Positions 6,682 to 16,239 of a stretch of DNA of 64,000 nucleotides are shown one piece after another (the first letter of the stretch is position 1; each line of letters opens with the position of its first letter). Source of the DNA: Paludibacteraceae bacterium (GTDB lineage: Bacteria > Bacteroidota > Bacteroidia > Bacteroidales > Paludibacteraceae); NCBI GenBank assembly GCA_024401565.1, contig JAKSKU010000011.1, forward strand, positions 1 to 64,000. The letters run 5' to 3'. Under the pieces are notes generated by a model. That model was not told where the DNA came from, did not search any database, and worked only from the letters and a program-made list of their open reading frames with translations. Both the position numbers and the translations under genes were made by a program.

Positions 6682-9471
6682 TTATCCTCCATGTTCTTCT
6701 GTGTATCTCTTCCATGCAATCTTGACTTTGACACGCGAAACATTAAGAGGCATCACCTCCATCATACGCATATACTGTCCATCCTCAGGCAGTGAGGCAA
6801 ATACCTTCTTGATTTTCTTATATTCCGAATCACTCAATACACTTTCCTCAGAAATGTGTCCCTTCTCCACAAACTGAATGATGTCATCAGCAATAACCGT
6901 CGGTGGCTCCTTCAAACGGACCGCGATATCTGTCAACGGTATATTGTCAATATACAACGCTTTCACCGTGTTTTTTCGATCATTGGCAGACAATCGTGCT
7001 CCAACAATTTTGCTCTTCTCCTTGCTGCTCCAATGATAATAGATATCAATGATAGCAGACGATACTCTTCCCTTGACACTTTTTCGGATATCCTCGATGC
7101 TGACGTCGTTTTTCTTCGACAAAATCTTATCTATGGAATTCAAAAAGCTCCTATCCATCACCTTTTCCGCGTCTATCTCACAATTATAAACCAATTTGGA
7201 AAGATGGTTTTCAATAGTGCTGACAGTCAATGATCTTTCCGTAGCAATCTCTTCTATCGACTTACCATCTTTGAATAAGGCCAACGTCTTGTGATAAGTG
7301 TCTGGCTCACCCGATTTTGCTGAAGAACTCTTTTTCTTCTTTTCGCTTTTTGCAATCAATTCCCTCTCTTCATCAGACAATTTGTCTTCCCTCTTGTCGG
7401 CAAGATACGTTCTGACTATAGATATGATTTCGTCTCCATATTTACTGATTCTTTTCGTTCCCAAACCAGGAATAGTCTTCATTTCCTCCGTACTTCTTGG
7501 AAGACGCGCCGCTATTTCCTGCAGAGTCTTCATGCTCATCACGTAAGCTAGCGGACCACCGTCGGCCTTATCCAGTCTCCATCGAACAAGGCGATGTTGA
7601 AGCACAGGATCCACTCCTACCACAGTCATGTCTGCCTTAGTACGCTCCAGTTTGCCCATCTCTATATCCAAAGTGGCTTTAGCTCTGGCCTCAAGAAAAG
7701 AATTTGTATTGAAAGGACGATCCTTAAAAGCGGACAACAACGCCATCTTGATTCTGACAAGTTTCACAAATTCCGATGTATGGGAATTGTAAGCGTCTTC
7801 CACCGAACGATTATCTAACTCCACATCCTCATTGTAAATATCAATGTCAATATCCTCAATTTTACCGAGGAAATAACCTACTGCCGCATGAATTCGTTTC
7901 TGAAGAGTATCATCAGTGTATATATCAGACGCAGCGTCTACCAAAGCAGTGTACTGGCCCCTGAATCTTGCGGCCACATCAACCAAATCGGAAGTCATGG
8001 AATAGTATTCAGCACTCACAAGCTCACACAATTTAGGCATCAGCTTATGAAGCGGATTTCCTTCCTGAGCCATATTGAACACTCTTCCAAAGACACTTTG
8101 AATCTCCACAAAGTCGAACAACTCGTTAAGCAGCACAATCATATATCGTTTCTGTAAAGCTGGCATCACCTCCTCTATGTTTGCCGCACGTTCGCCTTCA
8201 TACTGCATATAACGGGTGACGTTTAAATCCGTTATGATTGATTCAAGCTTTATCGGTGATTTTAGCACCATTCCATCGAGACTTTTGCATCGGCTCAACG
8301 CCACATATACCTGGCCGTGTGAGAAAGAAGCCATAGCGTCGATGATGGCTCTGTCGAAAGTCAAGCCCTGACTTTTATGTATTGTGATTGCCCAAGCAAG
8401 ACGAAGTGGAAACTGTGAGAATGTACCCACAATCTCTTCATATTGTTCCTTTGATTCCTTGTCTATCTTGGTCTCCGTATTCTCCCACGTCTCACGCTCC
8501 GCCTCAATCGGATTCAAATCACCCTTGCATTTGACAGTGATCTTATGTTCCGACATATCTGTGATGGTTCCGATCTTACCATTGTAATAGTTTGCCTCCT
8601 TGTTGTTGCGGGTAAACATCACCTGCGCGCCCACCTTAAGTTCAAGAGCCTCATCCACAGGATACATGGCTTCCGGGAAACGGTCCTTTATGATAGCGTT
8701 GTAGACGGTAGGCTCCTCTTCCAGCTCATTCAGTTTCTTATTGTTGAACGAATCAGCCACTTTATTATGCGTAGTAAGGAAAATCTCACCCTCTTTAGGC
8801 TCGTATTCAGGCAAATAATTTTTGTTGAGCTCGTTAAGCGACTCCATTGAAAGATGGTTGTTGCGAACCTCGTTCAATATGTTGATGAACTTTTCATCAG
8901 CTTGACGGTAGATCTTTTTGAGCTCTATTGTGACGTAGGACGACTCCTGCAGTGCCTTGCTGCTGAAAAAGAAAGGTGTCTGGTAATGTTTCTGCATAAC
9001 TGCCCACACGTCATCAGTAACCACAGGTGGCAGCTGTTGCAAATCTCCGATGAAAAGGCATTGAACTCCTCCAAACGGAGTATATTTCTGCTTACGGTAC
9101 TCTCTCAGGCGGTCGTCAATGGCATCCAGGAGATCAGCTCTGACCATACTTATCTCATCGATTACCAACAGGTCGATAGATCGGAAAAGATTGATTTTAT
9201 CCTTCTTTATCTGAGCATTCTCCTTCGCATACTCCGGTAGGAAAGGGGTGAAAGGCAACTGGAAGAAAGAGTGTATTGTCATGCCTTTAGCATTTATCGC
9301 AGCCACACCCGTAGGAGCAAGCACCACCATTCGTTTAGGGCTGTTCGCCCTGAGCAGATTCAAAAAAGTGGTTTTACCGGTTCCCGCATTTCCAGTCAAA
9401 AACACATTCTCATTGGTTGTCTCAATCAGCTTTTTAGCCAATTGCATCTCCTTGTTGATTTCAATCGCCAT
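6682..9471 (-). CDS. PIF1/RecD-like helicase with HRDC and C-terminal helix-turn-helix
   Basis: 929 residues. The N-terminal superfamily 1B helicase has Walker A GNAGTGKT at residues 27-34, Walker B LLVIDEIS (D105-E106), QCLFIGDLQQLPPV (motif III) and the late motif AITIHKSQGLTF followed by QVYVALSRCK. A long helical linker leads to an HRDC-type domain (LVRWRLDKADGGPLAYVM, then IPGLGTKRISKYG). Then come a basic KKKKSSSAKS linker and a helix-turn-helix like that of RecQ-associated proteins (KTLALFKDGKSIEEIATERS). This architecture is widespread in Bacteroidota. The expected role is unwinding of replication or recombination intermediates and G-quadruplexes, known for PIF1 and inferred here. Confidence 0.88.
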   Translation of the reverse strand: MAIEINKEMQLAKKLIETTNENVFLTGNAGTGKTTFLNLLRANSPKRMVVLAPTGVAAINAKGMTIHSFFQLPFTPFLPEYAKENAQIKKDKINLFRSIDLLVIDEISMVRADLLDAIDDRLREYRKQKYTPFGGVQCLFIGDLQQLPPVVTDDVWAVMQKHYQTPFFFSSKALQESSYVTIELKKIYRQADEKFINILNEVRNNHLSMESLNELNKNYLPEYEPKEGEIFLTTHNKVADSFNNKKLNELEEEPTVYNAIIKDRFPEAMYPVDEALELKVGAQVMFTRNNKEANYYNGKIGTITDMSEHKITVKCKGDLNPIEAERETWENTETKIDKESKEQYEEIVGTFSQFPLRLAWAITIHKSQGLTFDRAIIDAMASFSHGQVYVALSRCKSLDGMVLKSPIKLESIITDLNVTRYMQYEGERAANIEEVMPALQKRYMIVLLNELFDFVEIQSVFGRVFNMAQEGNPLHKLMPKLCELVSAEYYSMTSDLVDVAARFRGQYTALVDAASDIYTDDTLQKRIHAAVGYFLGKIEDIDIDIYNEDVELDNRSVEDAYNSHTSEFVKLVRIKMALLSAFKDRPFNTNSFLEARAKATLDIEMGKLERTKADMTVVGVDPVLQHRLVRWRLDKADGGPLAYVMSMKTLQEIAARLPRSTEEMKTIPGLGTKRISKYGDEIISIVRTYLADKREDKLSDEERELIAKSEKKKKSSSAKSGEPDTYHKTLALFKDGKSIEEIATERSLTVSTIENHLSKLVYNCEIDAEKVMDRSFLNSIDKILSKKNDVSIEDIRKSVKGRVSSAIIDIYYHWSSKEKSKIVGARLSANDRKNTVKALYIDNIPLTDIAVRLKEPPTVIADDIIQFVEKGHISEESVLSDSEYKKIKKVFASLPEDGQYMRMMEVMPLNVSRVKVKIAWKRYTEEHGG

Positions 9472-9546
9472 AAGTTAATTTTTGTGACCGTTACTAAGAC
9501 GTTTTATACAATATTATATATTAATTCATTTTATATTTTGGATTCA

Positions 9547-10446
9547 TCACTTAGCATTTCTTTTGTGTTTCCATCTTCTGTGAGTCCAAAGCCAGTCGGA
9601 CGGATATTCCTGAATGCTCTTCTCAAGCAGACGCGCATATCTCTCAGTGGCAGCATACTCTTCCTCCTCCGCTACATTCACAGATAGCACAGTCAGGCGA
9701 TACTTATAGTAACCTCGTTTGATACGTACCACGTCGGCATAAACGTAAGCCGATTTGAACATTTTTGCCATTCTTTCAGGACCTGACAAAAAAGGAGTGT
9801 CCTGATGAAGAAATTCAGTCCAATAATCAATATTGTTCACACTCGGAGTCTGGTCGGCAAGCAATCCCAGACCAAACGTCTTGTCTCCTTTTCTATATTT
9901 AAGAAGAGGGCGAATAATATCGTTTTTATCGACCAATTCCATACCTAAGCGGTTTCTGATACTTTTAAGGAACGCATTGATGTATGGATTTTTAGCAGGA
10001 CGGTTCACCTCAACACCAACGAGGTTGGGGCAATCAAGCTGCCAATACAACGCTGGCATCCATTCCCAGTTTCCCTTGTGTGAGGATGCAAACATCATAT
10101 TTCTGCCTTCCTTGATAAGATTCGCCATAGCATCGCGGTTTTCAAACTCCACATGCTTAAGGATATCTTCATAACTCATCCTATATGTTTTGATCCACTC
10201 CACAAGCATATCGCAAAAATGGTGGTAGAACTCTTTCTCTATAGTTTTTCTCTCGGCATCACTCTTTTCAGGGAATGAATTGGCAAGATTTTCAGCAACC
10301 ACTTTTCTGCGATATCTTGCAACGTACCTTACAAGATAATACAACATATCTGATATAAAATACAATACACAGAAAGGGAGGAGACTAAACAATGAAATCG
10401 CCCCACGCAAAAAGTAGTAAGCCAGTTTGTTCTTCAAATCTTTCAT
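9547..10446 (-). CDS. Lipid A biosynthesis acyltransferase (LpxL/HtrB type)
   Basis: 299 residues, the usual family length. It has an N-terminal hydrophobic anchor (AISLFSLLPFCVLYFISDM). The HX4E catalytic pair of lysophospholipid-type acyltransferases is HKGNWE (H123, E128), and LGLLADQTP is the later conserved block. The basic C-terminus (RRWKHKRNAK) fits a membrane-surface protein. The enzyme adds a secondary acyl chain to Kdo-lipid A from acyl-ACP at the inner membrane. It lies downstream of the OmpA-family gene on the same strand but is separated from it by a strong hairpin, so it is probably transcribed separately or by read-through. Confidence 0.85.
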   Translation of the reverse strand: MKDLKNKLAYYFLRGAISLFSLLPFCVLYFISDMLYYLVRYVARYRRKVVAENLANSFPEKSDAERKTIEKEFYHHFCDMLVEWIKTYRMSYEDILKHVEFENRDAMANLIKEGRNMMFASSHKGNWEWMPALYWQLDCPNLVGVEVNRPAKNPYINAFLKSIRNRLGMELVDKNDIIRPLLKYRKGDKTFGLGLLADQTPSVNNIDYWTEFLHQDTPFLSGPERMAKMFKSAYVYADVVRIKRGYYKYRLTVLSVNVAEEEEYAATERYARLLEKSIQEYPSDWLWTHRRWKHKRNAK

Positions 10447-10520
10447 TCCGTCTAACTTTTACATATCATCAAAAACGCTATCCAGATAATGGACACCGTT
10501 ATACAATCACCTTTAAAAAC

Positions 10521-10546
10521 ATGAGACGCGAATATTCGCGTCTCAT
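10521..10546 (-). terminator. Perfect palindromic terminator after OmpA-family gene
   Basis: A 26-bp perfect palindrome with arms ATGAGACGCGAAT and ATTCGCGTCTCAT is followed on the minus strand by a short T run (GTTTTTAAA). It lies 22 bp past the stop codon of the gene ending at 10569. Confidence 0.8.
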
Positions 10547-10568
10547 ATATTATATAATCTCACAAGGA

Positions 10569-12077
10569 TTACTCCTCGTAGATAGAGAATGTCACACGTC
10601 TGTTTTTAGCCTTGCCTTCATCAGTACCGCTCACATCGACAGGCTCCTTGTCCTTCATGTCCTTGACATCAAGCTGGTCGGCGGCCGTACCCTTATCCTT
10701 AAGGATATCACGTATGAAGAACGCTCGCTCGATACCGATAGCATCGTTATGATCCATCTCCATCTTATCGGCATGACCCTTGATAAGCAGACCCTTGCTA
10801 GGCTGAAGTTTCAAAAGAACCTTCATATCCTCGAACGCCACCTCCATATCTTCAGTAGAAGTGAATCCACTTTCATTGAATGGGAATGAGAACATTGTGC
10901 TCATCTCCTCGCTCAACATCTTGATAGCCTCTTCAGCGTTAAGCGCATATTCAGCGAATTTAAGGTGACGGCGCTCATTCCAAGTGATATCAAGTTTTTC
11001 AAATGAAGTCAAAGTGTCGTACGCAGTGATAGTGTTTCTATACTTTATCTTCTTCTCTTCAGTAACGTCCTCAATAACTCCAAGTTCTGAGATCAGTCTC
11101 TTAACCTTCGCCACCTCTTCACGAGAATAACGGATATAGACCAAAGAGTCAGGCAAGTGATGAATGCTGTCGCGAGCCATCAAAGCCTCCTTAACCTCTG
11201 GAGCAACCATTGGCTCCTGCATTGGCATCTCATTGTTTTCAGGCATCTCACTCTTCTTCTTCACACGGTCGGTAGGAAGAGTTACCGCCATTTTGAATCC
11301 GGCGGCTATTGTGCCCACTTTAGTGATCTGATCACACTCAAGCATGTTTTTGTAGACACCCTCTTGAGAGAAAATCTTGTTTACGGCTCTTGTGGCGATG
11401 ATATCAGTGAATCCATAGTTTACATACAGACCACCATATAATCCAAGTTTCGACTGAAACCATTTTGTCAAACCGAAATCAAGGAAGAATGAGCAAGCCA
11501 CATTTCTCTTATTATAATCGCCTTCAAAATCCAGCAGAGAATAATCAGTATCTAATGCTTGTGTTTCATTTGTATCCTCAGAATACATTGAACGCGACAA
11601 ACTTCCTTCAGCGACTTCATAAGTGCCACGTACAGGCAAACCGACTTTCACACCAAAACCGGCAAGAAAATCAACACTATATGTAATATTGCTGCGATAA
11701 TAAGCACCTATAGGGATTTCAAGCTGGGCATATTTTTGTTTTTCCTCCCAATTCTGGAAATGAGTGGCAAGGATATAGCCTTTAGTGTCCGTAAGATCTA
11801 TTTTTTCATCATACGAACTGATTCTTCCGTAACTATTAAAAAAGGATACACCGAAACCTGTTCCGATTCCAAGGTTATCATTAAAGAAATGACGATAGTT
11901 CAAAGATGTTCCACCACCCAAACTAGCGTGTTGTGAAAGAGCCGCTGAATAAGCATCATATAATAAAGATTGTACTCCCCCGTTAACCTGAAGTTCCATC
12001 TGGTTACGTGAGTACTGTGCGTTGGCTCCTGCCGCAACGCAAAGTCCTAATAAAATCCCTGCCGCTTTTGTCTTCAT
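10569..12077 (-). CDS. OmpA-family outer-membrane protein with N-terminal beta-barrel
   Basis: 502 residues. A signal peptide ends at residue 20 (GLCVAAGANA). Residues of about 25-270 alternate like a beta-barrel (for example NLGIGTGFGVSFFN and GLYGGLYVNYGF). A helical linker follows. The last 110 residues form an OmpA-like peptidoglycan-binding domain (LLIKGHADKMEMDHNDAIGI, ending NRRVTFSIYEE). The protein likely anchors the outer membrane to peptidoglycan. The linker carries Met/Glu-rich stretches (MPENNEMPMQEPM). A minus-strand -7 box (reverse complement of 12115-12122) lies about 40 bp upstream. A hairpin terminator follows the gene. Confidence 0.85.
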   Translation of the reverse strand: MKTKAAGILLGLCVAAGANAQYSRNQMELQVNGGVQSLLYDAYSAALSQHASLGGGTSLNYRHFFNDNLGIGTGFGVSFFNSYGRISSYDEKIDLTDTKGYILATHFQNWEEKQKYAQLEIPIGAYYRSNITYSVDFLAGFGVKVGLPVRGTYEVAEGSLSRSMYSEDTNETQALDTDYSLLDFEGDYNKRNVACSFFLDFGLTKWFQSKLGLYGGLYVNYGFTDIIATRAVNKIFSQEGVYKNMLECDQITKVGTIAAGFKMAVTLPTDRVKKKSEMPENNEMPMQEPMVAPEVKEALMARDSIHHLPDSLVYIRYSREEVAKVKRLISELGVIEDVTEEKKIKYRNTITAYDTLTSFEKLDITWNERRHLKFAEYALNAEEAIKMLSEEMSTMFSFPFNESGFTSTEDMEVAFEDMKVLLKLQPSKGLLIKGHADKMEMDHNDAIGIERAFFIRDILKDKGTAADQLDVKDMKDKEPVDVSGTDEGKAKNRRVTFSIYEE

Positions 12078-12164
12078 ACAAAATACATAAATGTGCCTTA
12101 AGCATTCAATTCTTCAAAGATATAATTATTTTTATGAATATTTAACATTATGAATAAAAATTTG

Positions 12165-12222
12165 TATGTTTGCAAAAAAGAATTGAAAATAACGTTAAAA
12201 AATAACAAAAATTTAAGGAGGT
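12165..12222 (+). promoter_or_regulatory. nhaD promoter -7 box and strong Shine-Dalgarno
   Basis: The -7 box TATGTTTG is at 12165-12172, without a clear -33 box. AAGGAGGT at 12215-12222 lies 4 nt before the ATG at 12226. Such a full Shine-Dalgarno is unusual in Bacteroidota, where most genes lack one. Confidence 0.5.
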
Positions 12223-12225
12223 CTT

Positions 12226-13602
12226 ATGTACTTACTAATGATTATTCTGTTTGTACTTGGTTATATAGCCATTGCAACAGAGCATCAGATTCACGTCAAC
12301 AAAGCGGCTACGGCTTTGATTATGTGTTCCGTTCTTTGGACAATTTACATTTTCTATGCGCCGGAATTATACACATCACCGTTAGATCAGAACCATGCTG
12401 CAATTCAGAAAACGACTGAATATGTCACTCACCATGAACTTATCGAAGGAGTAGGTGAGGTTGCGGAAATTTTGTTCTTCCTAATGGGTGCGATGACAAT
12501 CGTGGAGTTGATTGACGTACACGGAGGATTCAACATCATCACAAGACGAATCACAACAAGAAACAAGAGAACACTGCTATTTATCCTGACAGGTATAACA
12601 TTCATCATGTCGGCAGTGCTTGATAATCTAACTACTACAATCGTTATTGTAATGTTGCTTAGAAAGTTGATCCAGGATCAGAAGGAGCGTTGGTACTACG
12701 CAGCCGTTGTGATTCTTGCAGCCAACGCAGGTGGAGCTTTCTCTCCTATCGGCGACGTTACAACTATTATGCTTTGGGTGAAGGGTAATGTTACAACAGG
12801 ACATTTGATTCCTGAGCTTATCTTGCCTTCTCTTGCTGCAGCCTTAGTGCCAATGTTTATCATGTCAAGAAAGCTAAACGGCACATTGGAGACTGTTAGC
12901 AATACTGAGGAGTCAGCTCACGAGCCAACTGTTGCAGAGATGGTCACAAACCGTGAGCGTAACATCATTTTCTATCTAGGAATCGGTGCCTTGGTATTTG
13001 TCCCTATATTCAAAGCTATCACACATTTGCCTCCATATATTGGTGTAGCTCTAGGTCTTGGTATTTTGTGGGTTTACACAGAGCTTATGTATCATGAGAA
13101 GGGAGATTCAATCAAGGAGGAGAAGAAAGCTCGTATCCAGAAGGTTGTCAAGAGAATCGATATGACAACTATCCTATTCTTCTTGGGTATCTTGATGGCT
13201 GTAAACGCACTTTCATTCGCAGGTATCCTTCAGGATTTGAGTAAGGCGCTTGACGAGGCTATTGGAAATATTTATGTTATCAATATCATCATCGGTGTGC
13301 TTTCTTCAATCGTGGACAACGTGCCACTTGTAGCAGGAGCTATGAAGATGTATGCTCTTGATCCAGCAAATGCATATTTTGCTGTCGACGGTGCATTCTG
13401 GTTGTTCCTTGCATATTGCGCTGGTGTTGGTGGAAGTATCCTAATCGTAGGTTCTGCTGCAGGAGTTGTGGTAATGGGTCTAGAGAAGGTAAGCTTCGGT
13501 TGGTACTTGAAGGAGGTTTCACTGATAGCATTGATTGGCTATTTGGCCGGTGCTTTGGTATTTATCCTTCAGGACTCATACATTATGCCTTTGTTCAACT
13601 AA
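12226..13602 (+). CDS. nhaD: Na+/H+ antiporter, NhaD family
   Basis: 458 residues with about 12 membrane segments. Features of the ion-transporter fold are the conserved VLDNLTTTIVIVMLLR and AANAGGAFSPIGDVTTIMLW, and the C-terminal mirror motif SIVDNVPLVAGAM with AYCAGVGGSILIVGSAAG. These Asp/Asn-containing helix breaks are the ion-binding sites in NhaD. It exports Na+ or Li+ in exchange for protons across the inner membrane. It starts at an ATG just downstream of a strong AAGGAGGT. It leads a four-gene operon with the lipoprotein (13 bp gap), the EpsG-like protein (19 bp) and the CDF transporter (37 bp). Confidence 0.9.
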   Translation: MYLLMIILFVLGYIAIATEHQIHVNKAATALIMCSVLWTIYIFYAPELYTSPLDQNHAAIQKTTEYVTHHELIEGVGEVAEILFFLMGAMTIVELIDVHGGFNIITRRITTRNKRTLLFILTGITFIMSAVLDNLTTTIVIVMLLRKLIQDQKERWYYAAVVILAANAGGAFSPIGDVTTIMLWVKGNVTTGHLIPELILPSLAAALVPMFIMSRKLNGTLETVSNTEESAHEPTVAEMVTNRERNIIFYLGIGALVFVPIFKAITHLPPYIGVALGLGILWVYTELMYHEKGDSIKEEKKARIQKVVKRIDMTTILFFLGILMAVNALSFAGILQDLSKALDEAIGNIYVINIIIGVLSSIVDNVPLVAGAMKMYALDPANAYFAVDGAFWLFLAYCAGVGGSILIVGSAAGVVVMGLEKVSFGWYLKEVSLIALIGYLAGALVFILQDSYIMPLFN

Positions 13603-13615
13603 TCAATAAAGCAAC

Positions 13616-14737
13616 ATGTGCTGGAAAGCAAAATTATCATACATCGCATTATGTGCCGTCGCTTTGACGGCATGTAAGAACGATGACCCAGAGGTAGATT
13701 CTAATATTCCACCGTTTAGCAACGCTGAATACGCTGTGTACATGGCTTTCACATACGATAGCATACCATCAGCTACAGCAAAGTCTATACAGTGTTCAGG
13801 AATATGGAGCAACGGTGCAAACGACAGTGATCTTCCTTCTGTACGCAAGCTATCACCAGGACGCGACGAAGGTGTCCAAGTGTGTGATATCTGCGTTGGT
13901 CCGGATAATATTTTGTATGCAGCTGGCTATTTCGGCAAAGCTGCTCTTTACTGGCAAGGAGACAAAGAAGTAGAGCTACCTGAAGGTCTTGCGGCAACAG
14001 GTATTGGTGTTGCTCCCGACGGTACTGTGTATACATGCGGTTTCGAAAAGGAAGGTTCTATTGAGACCGCAAAGATGTGGGTGGGAACAACCCCTACATT
14101 GCTAAAGAATGGTACTCGCGCCAACAAACTTTGTTTGTATAACAACAAGTGTTATATCGCCGGATATGGTAACAACCCTGAAAACTACGCAGAGGAGGCC
14201 AGAATCTGGATTGACGGACAATCATACAACAAACTGTCTCAAGATAAAGAGAGTATAGACAACACTGCAATCGCCAACGACATTATCGCCAACGAGCACG
14301 GATGGTGGTGTGTAGGACGCGAAAGATCATCTGTTGTTGGTTTTCTACCGAAAGTGTGGATCAACCGTTCCAACAACAATCTTATCCGCGAAGGTGCGGC
14401 TACTTCACTCAACTGCGTTGATTACGAAAACGATATCTACTATATCGCCGGAAACGATGGTAACCACGCCAAGTATTGGTCAGCACGCCAAAAAAGCGAA
14501 AAAGAGAACAGAATTGTCGACTGCGTTGAATTTGACCTAAGCGACGGTTCTACCTTTGCGACAGTTGAGGATATTGACGTTATCAATGGTATTGTGGCTT
14601 GCTGCGGATATGTGAGATCCAATGTCAACTCTTACATTCCAAAGTTGTGGATCAACGGCAAGGAAATTCCTCTTGGAGAAAAACTTAACAAATACAGCAA
14701 CGTCTTACCTTGCGCTGTAGTAATCGTAAGAAGATAA
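13616..14737 (+). CDS. Lipoprotein with beta-propeller-like repeats, unknown function
   Basis: 373 residues. A lipobox LTAC is at about residue 20 (ALCAVALTACKND), followed by Asp-rich residues that fit surface or outer-membrane localisation. The mature part has recurring motifs of the form YAAGY, YTCGFE, YIAGYGN, YIAGNDGN and CCGYVR, each next to a W-x-G or WI-[DN]-G element (ALYWQGDK, RIWIDGQ, KLWINGK). This suggests a repeat fold such as a beta-propeller. I do not recognise a named family. The 13-bp gap from nhaD and 19-bp gap to the next gene place it in the operon. The link to ion transport is positional only. Confidence 0.75.
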   Translation: MCWKAKLSYIALCAVALTACKNDDPEVDSNIPPFSNAEYAVYMAFTYDSIPSATAKSIQCSGIWSNGANDSDLPSVRKLSPGRDEGVQVCDICVGPDNILYAAGYFGKAALYWQGDKEVELPEGLAATGIGVAPDGTVYTCGFEKEGSIETAKMWVGTTPTLLKNGTRANKLCLYNNKCYIAGYGNNPENYAEEARIWIDGQSYNKLSQDKESIDNTAIANDIIANEHGWWCVGRERSSVVGFLPKVWINRSNNNLIREGAATSLNCVDYENDIYYIAGNDGNHAKYWSARQKSEKENRIVDCVEFDLSDGSTFATVEDIDVINGIVACCGYVRSNVNSYIPKLWINGKEIPLGEKLNKYSNVLPCAVVIVRR

Positions 14738-14756
14738 CACTCATTGACACCATAAA

Positions 14757-16202
14757 ATGGATTTCAGCATTTCTATACCGTATTTCTGCTTTATGGTCTC
14801 ACTTGTGGCGTTGGCCTTTGTGGAATTCAATCTCAAATCCCACAATCACAACACCAAATATGTTTTCATATTCGCCCTGACTCTGTTCACCCTTTTCATC
14901 GGATTAAAAGGATGGACAGGCATGGACGTTATGATGTATTATGAAAACTTCCAGGATGCTCCCACTCTTGGAGAATTCTTCGACGGACACTATTCCAAAG
15001 ACTGGTATTCAGATTTTGAAAAAGGTTTCTCGGCAATGGTCATGATTGCCAAATCCCTTAATATGAGCTATTGGCAATTCCAGTTTGTGTACGTGCTTAT
15101 AGACGCAATTGCCCTATATTACTTTTTCAAAAGGGAAACAGAATACAGAGTGCTTGTACTCCTGATCTACTTTGTATGGTGGGGATGGGTTTTCCACGCA
15201 GAACAGTTGCGTAATGCCAACTCTGTGTTATTATTCATGCTTTCACTGAAGTATGTCAGGGAAAAACAGGTTTTTTCATACGTTCTGATGAACTTGCTTG
15301 GCATGACATTCCATACCACATCCCTATTCTACATTTTAGCCTACCCTATGTTGAGATTCACACTGACTAAAAACCAGTTGTTGTGGATTTTCACGGTGGT
15401 AATGACCATTTTCATCTTCAGAATCCAGTTTATCAATATAGTTTTGTCTGGATTATACACTTACGGCGGACAACATATCGCGTCAAAAATTCAGAAATAC
15501 TACATCAACGTTGTCTACGCTGATTCCTACTACGATTTTGGAATGCGCAAAATCATAGTATGTTTCACTTACGTTGCCTTTTTACTGCTTCCCAAATATT
15601 TCAAAGCAGGAAAGGATATCGACAATGTGACGAAGAATGTTTTTGTTATCTATTTCATTCTCGTCTTCTCACTATGCGAAATCAAAGTTTTGCAGGATAG
15701 AGCCTCATCTCTTTTCTGCATCGGAATCATACTGTTTTATGTGAAGTTTTATGCAAATATCCAGCATAAACTGGGGAAACAGATATACTGCATGATTGTG
15801 TTCGGACTTATGATCATTATCGGCTTGAAATATTTCAGTGTGGATGCCTACCGCTACCGCACATCATTCACTGCCGACGCCGACTACAAAAAATACGATG
15901 AACAGCTTGAAAAGAGAAAACTGGAGGAGTTTCTTGAAGCCCGCAAACGTAATAAGGACATAACCAAAGAAAAGAACGATCAGTTGAAAGACTTTGATAA
16001 AGTAAGAGCCAAACAAGGTATAGAAAAAGTAAAAGATCAAAAGCTTCACCGTCAGGACAAATATATCCAGAAGAAAAAGAAAAACAATCCTGACGAGGAC
16101 AATACTGAAAACAATACAAAAACCAGAAGAAACAGAAGAAATGTCTCCAACAAAACAAATTTTGATGAGACAGATGAGCTTGATGAGTTTTTGAAAAAAT
16201 AG
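14757..16202 (+). CDS. EpsG-like polytopic membrane protein with charged C-terminal tail
   Basis: 481 residues. Residues of about 1-365 carry some ten membrane segments with the EpsG-family pattern (GLKGWTGMDVMMYYENF near residue 50, FEKGFSAMVMIAKSLNMSYW, then LRNANSVLLFMLSLKYV and GMTFHTTSLFYILAYP). The family is associated with exopolysaccharide production and may act as a polymerase or export component. The last 105 or so residues are an unusual Lys/Glu/Asp/Asn-rich tail that looks helical and then disordered (LEKRKLEEFLEARKR, YIQKKKKNNPDED, TDELDEFLKK). It sits between the lipoprotein and a CDF transporter in one operon, without other glycan genes. Confidence 0.75.
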   Translation: MDFSISIPYFCFMVSLVALAFVEFNLKSHNHNTKYVFIFALTLFTLFIGLKGWTGMDVMMYYENFQDAPTLGEFFDGHYSKDWYSDFEKGFSAMVMIAKSLNMSYWQFQFVYVLIDAIALYYFFKRETEYRVLVLLIYFVWWGWVFHAEQLRNANSVLLFMLSLKYVREKQVFSYVLMNLLGMTFHTTSLFYILAYPMLRFTLTKNQLLWIFTVVMTIFIFRIQFINIVLSGLYTYGGQHIASKIQKYYINVVYADSYYDFGMRKIIVCFTYVAFLLLPKYFKAGKDIDNVTKNVFVIYFILVFSLCEIKVLQDRASSLFCIGIILFYVKFYANIQHKLGKQIYCMIVFGLMIIIGLKYFSVDAYRYRTSFTADADYKKYDEQLEKRKLEEFLEARKRNKDITKEKNDQLKDFDKVRAKQGIEKVKDQKLHRQDKYIQKKKKNNPDEDNTENNTKTRRNRRNVSNKTNFDETDELDEFLKK

Positions 16203-16239
16203 ATACAGAATAAGCCCTCAAGGCTAAAAAGTCCGTAGC

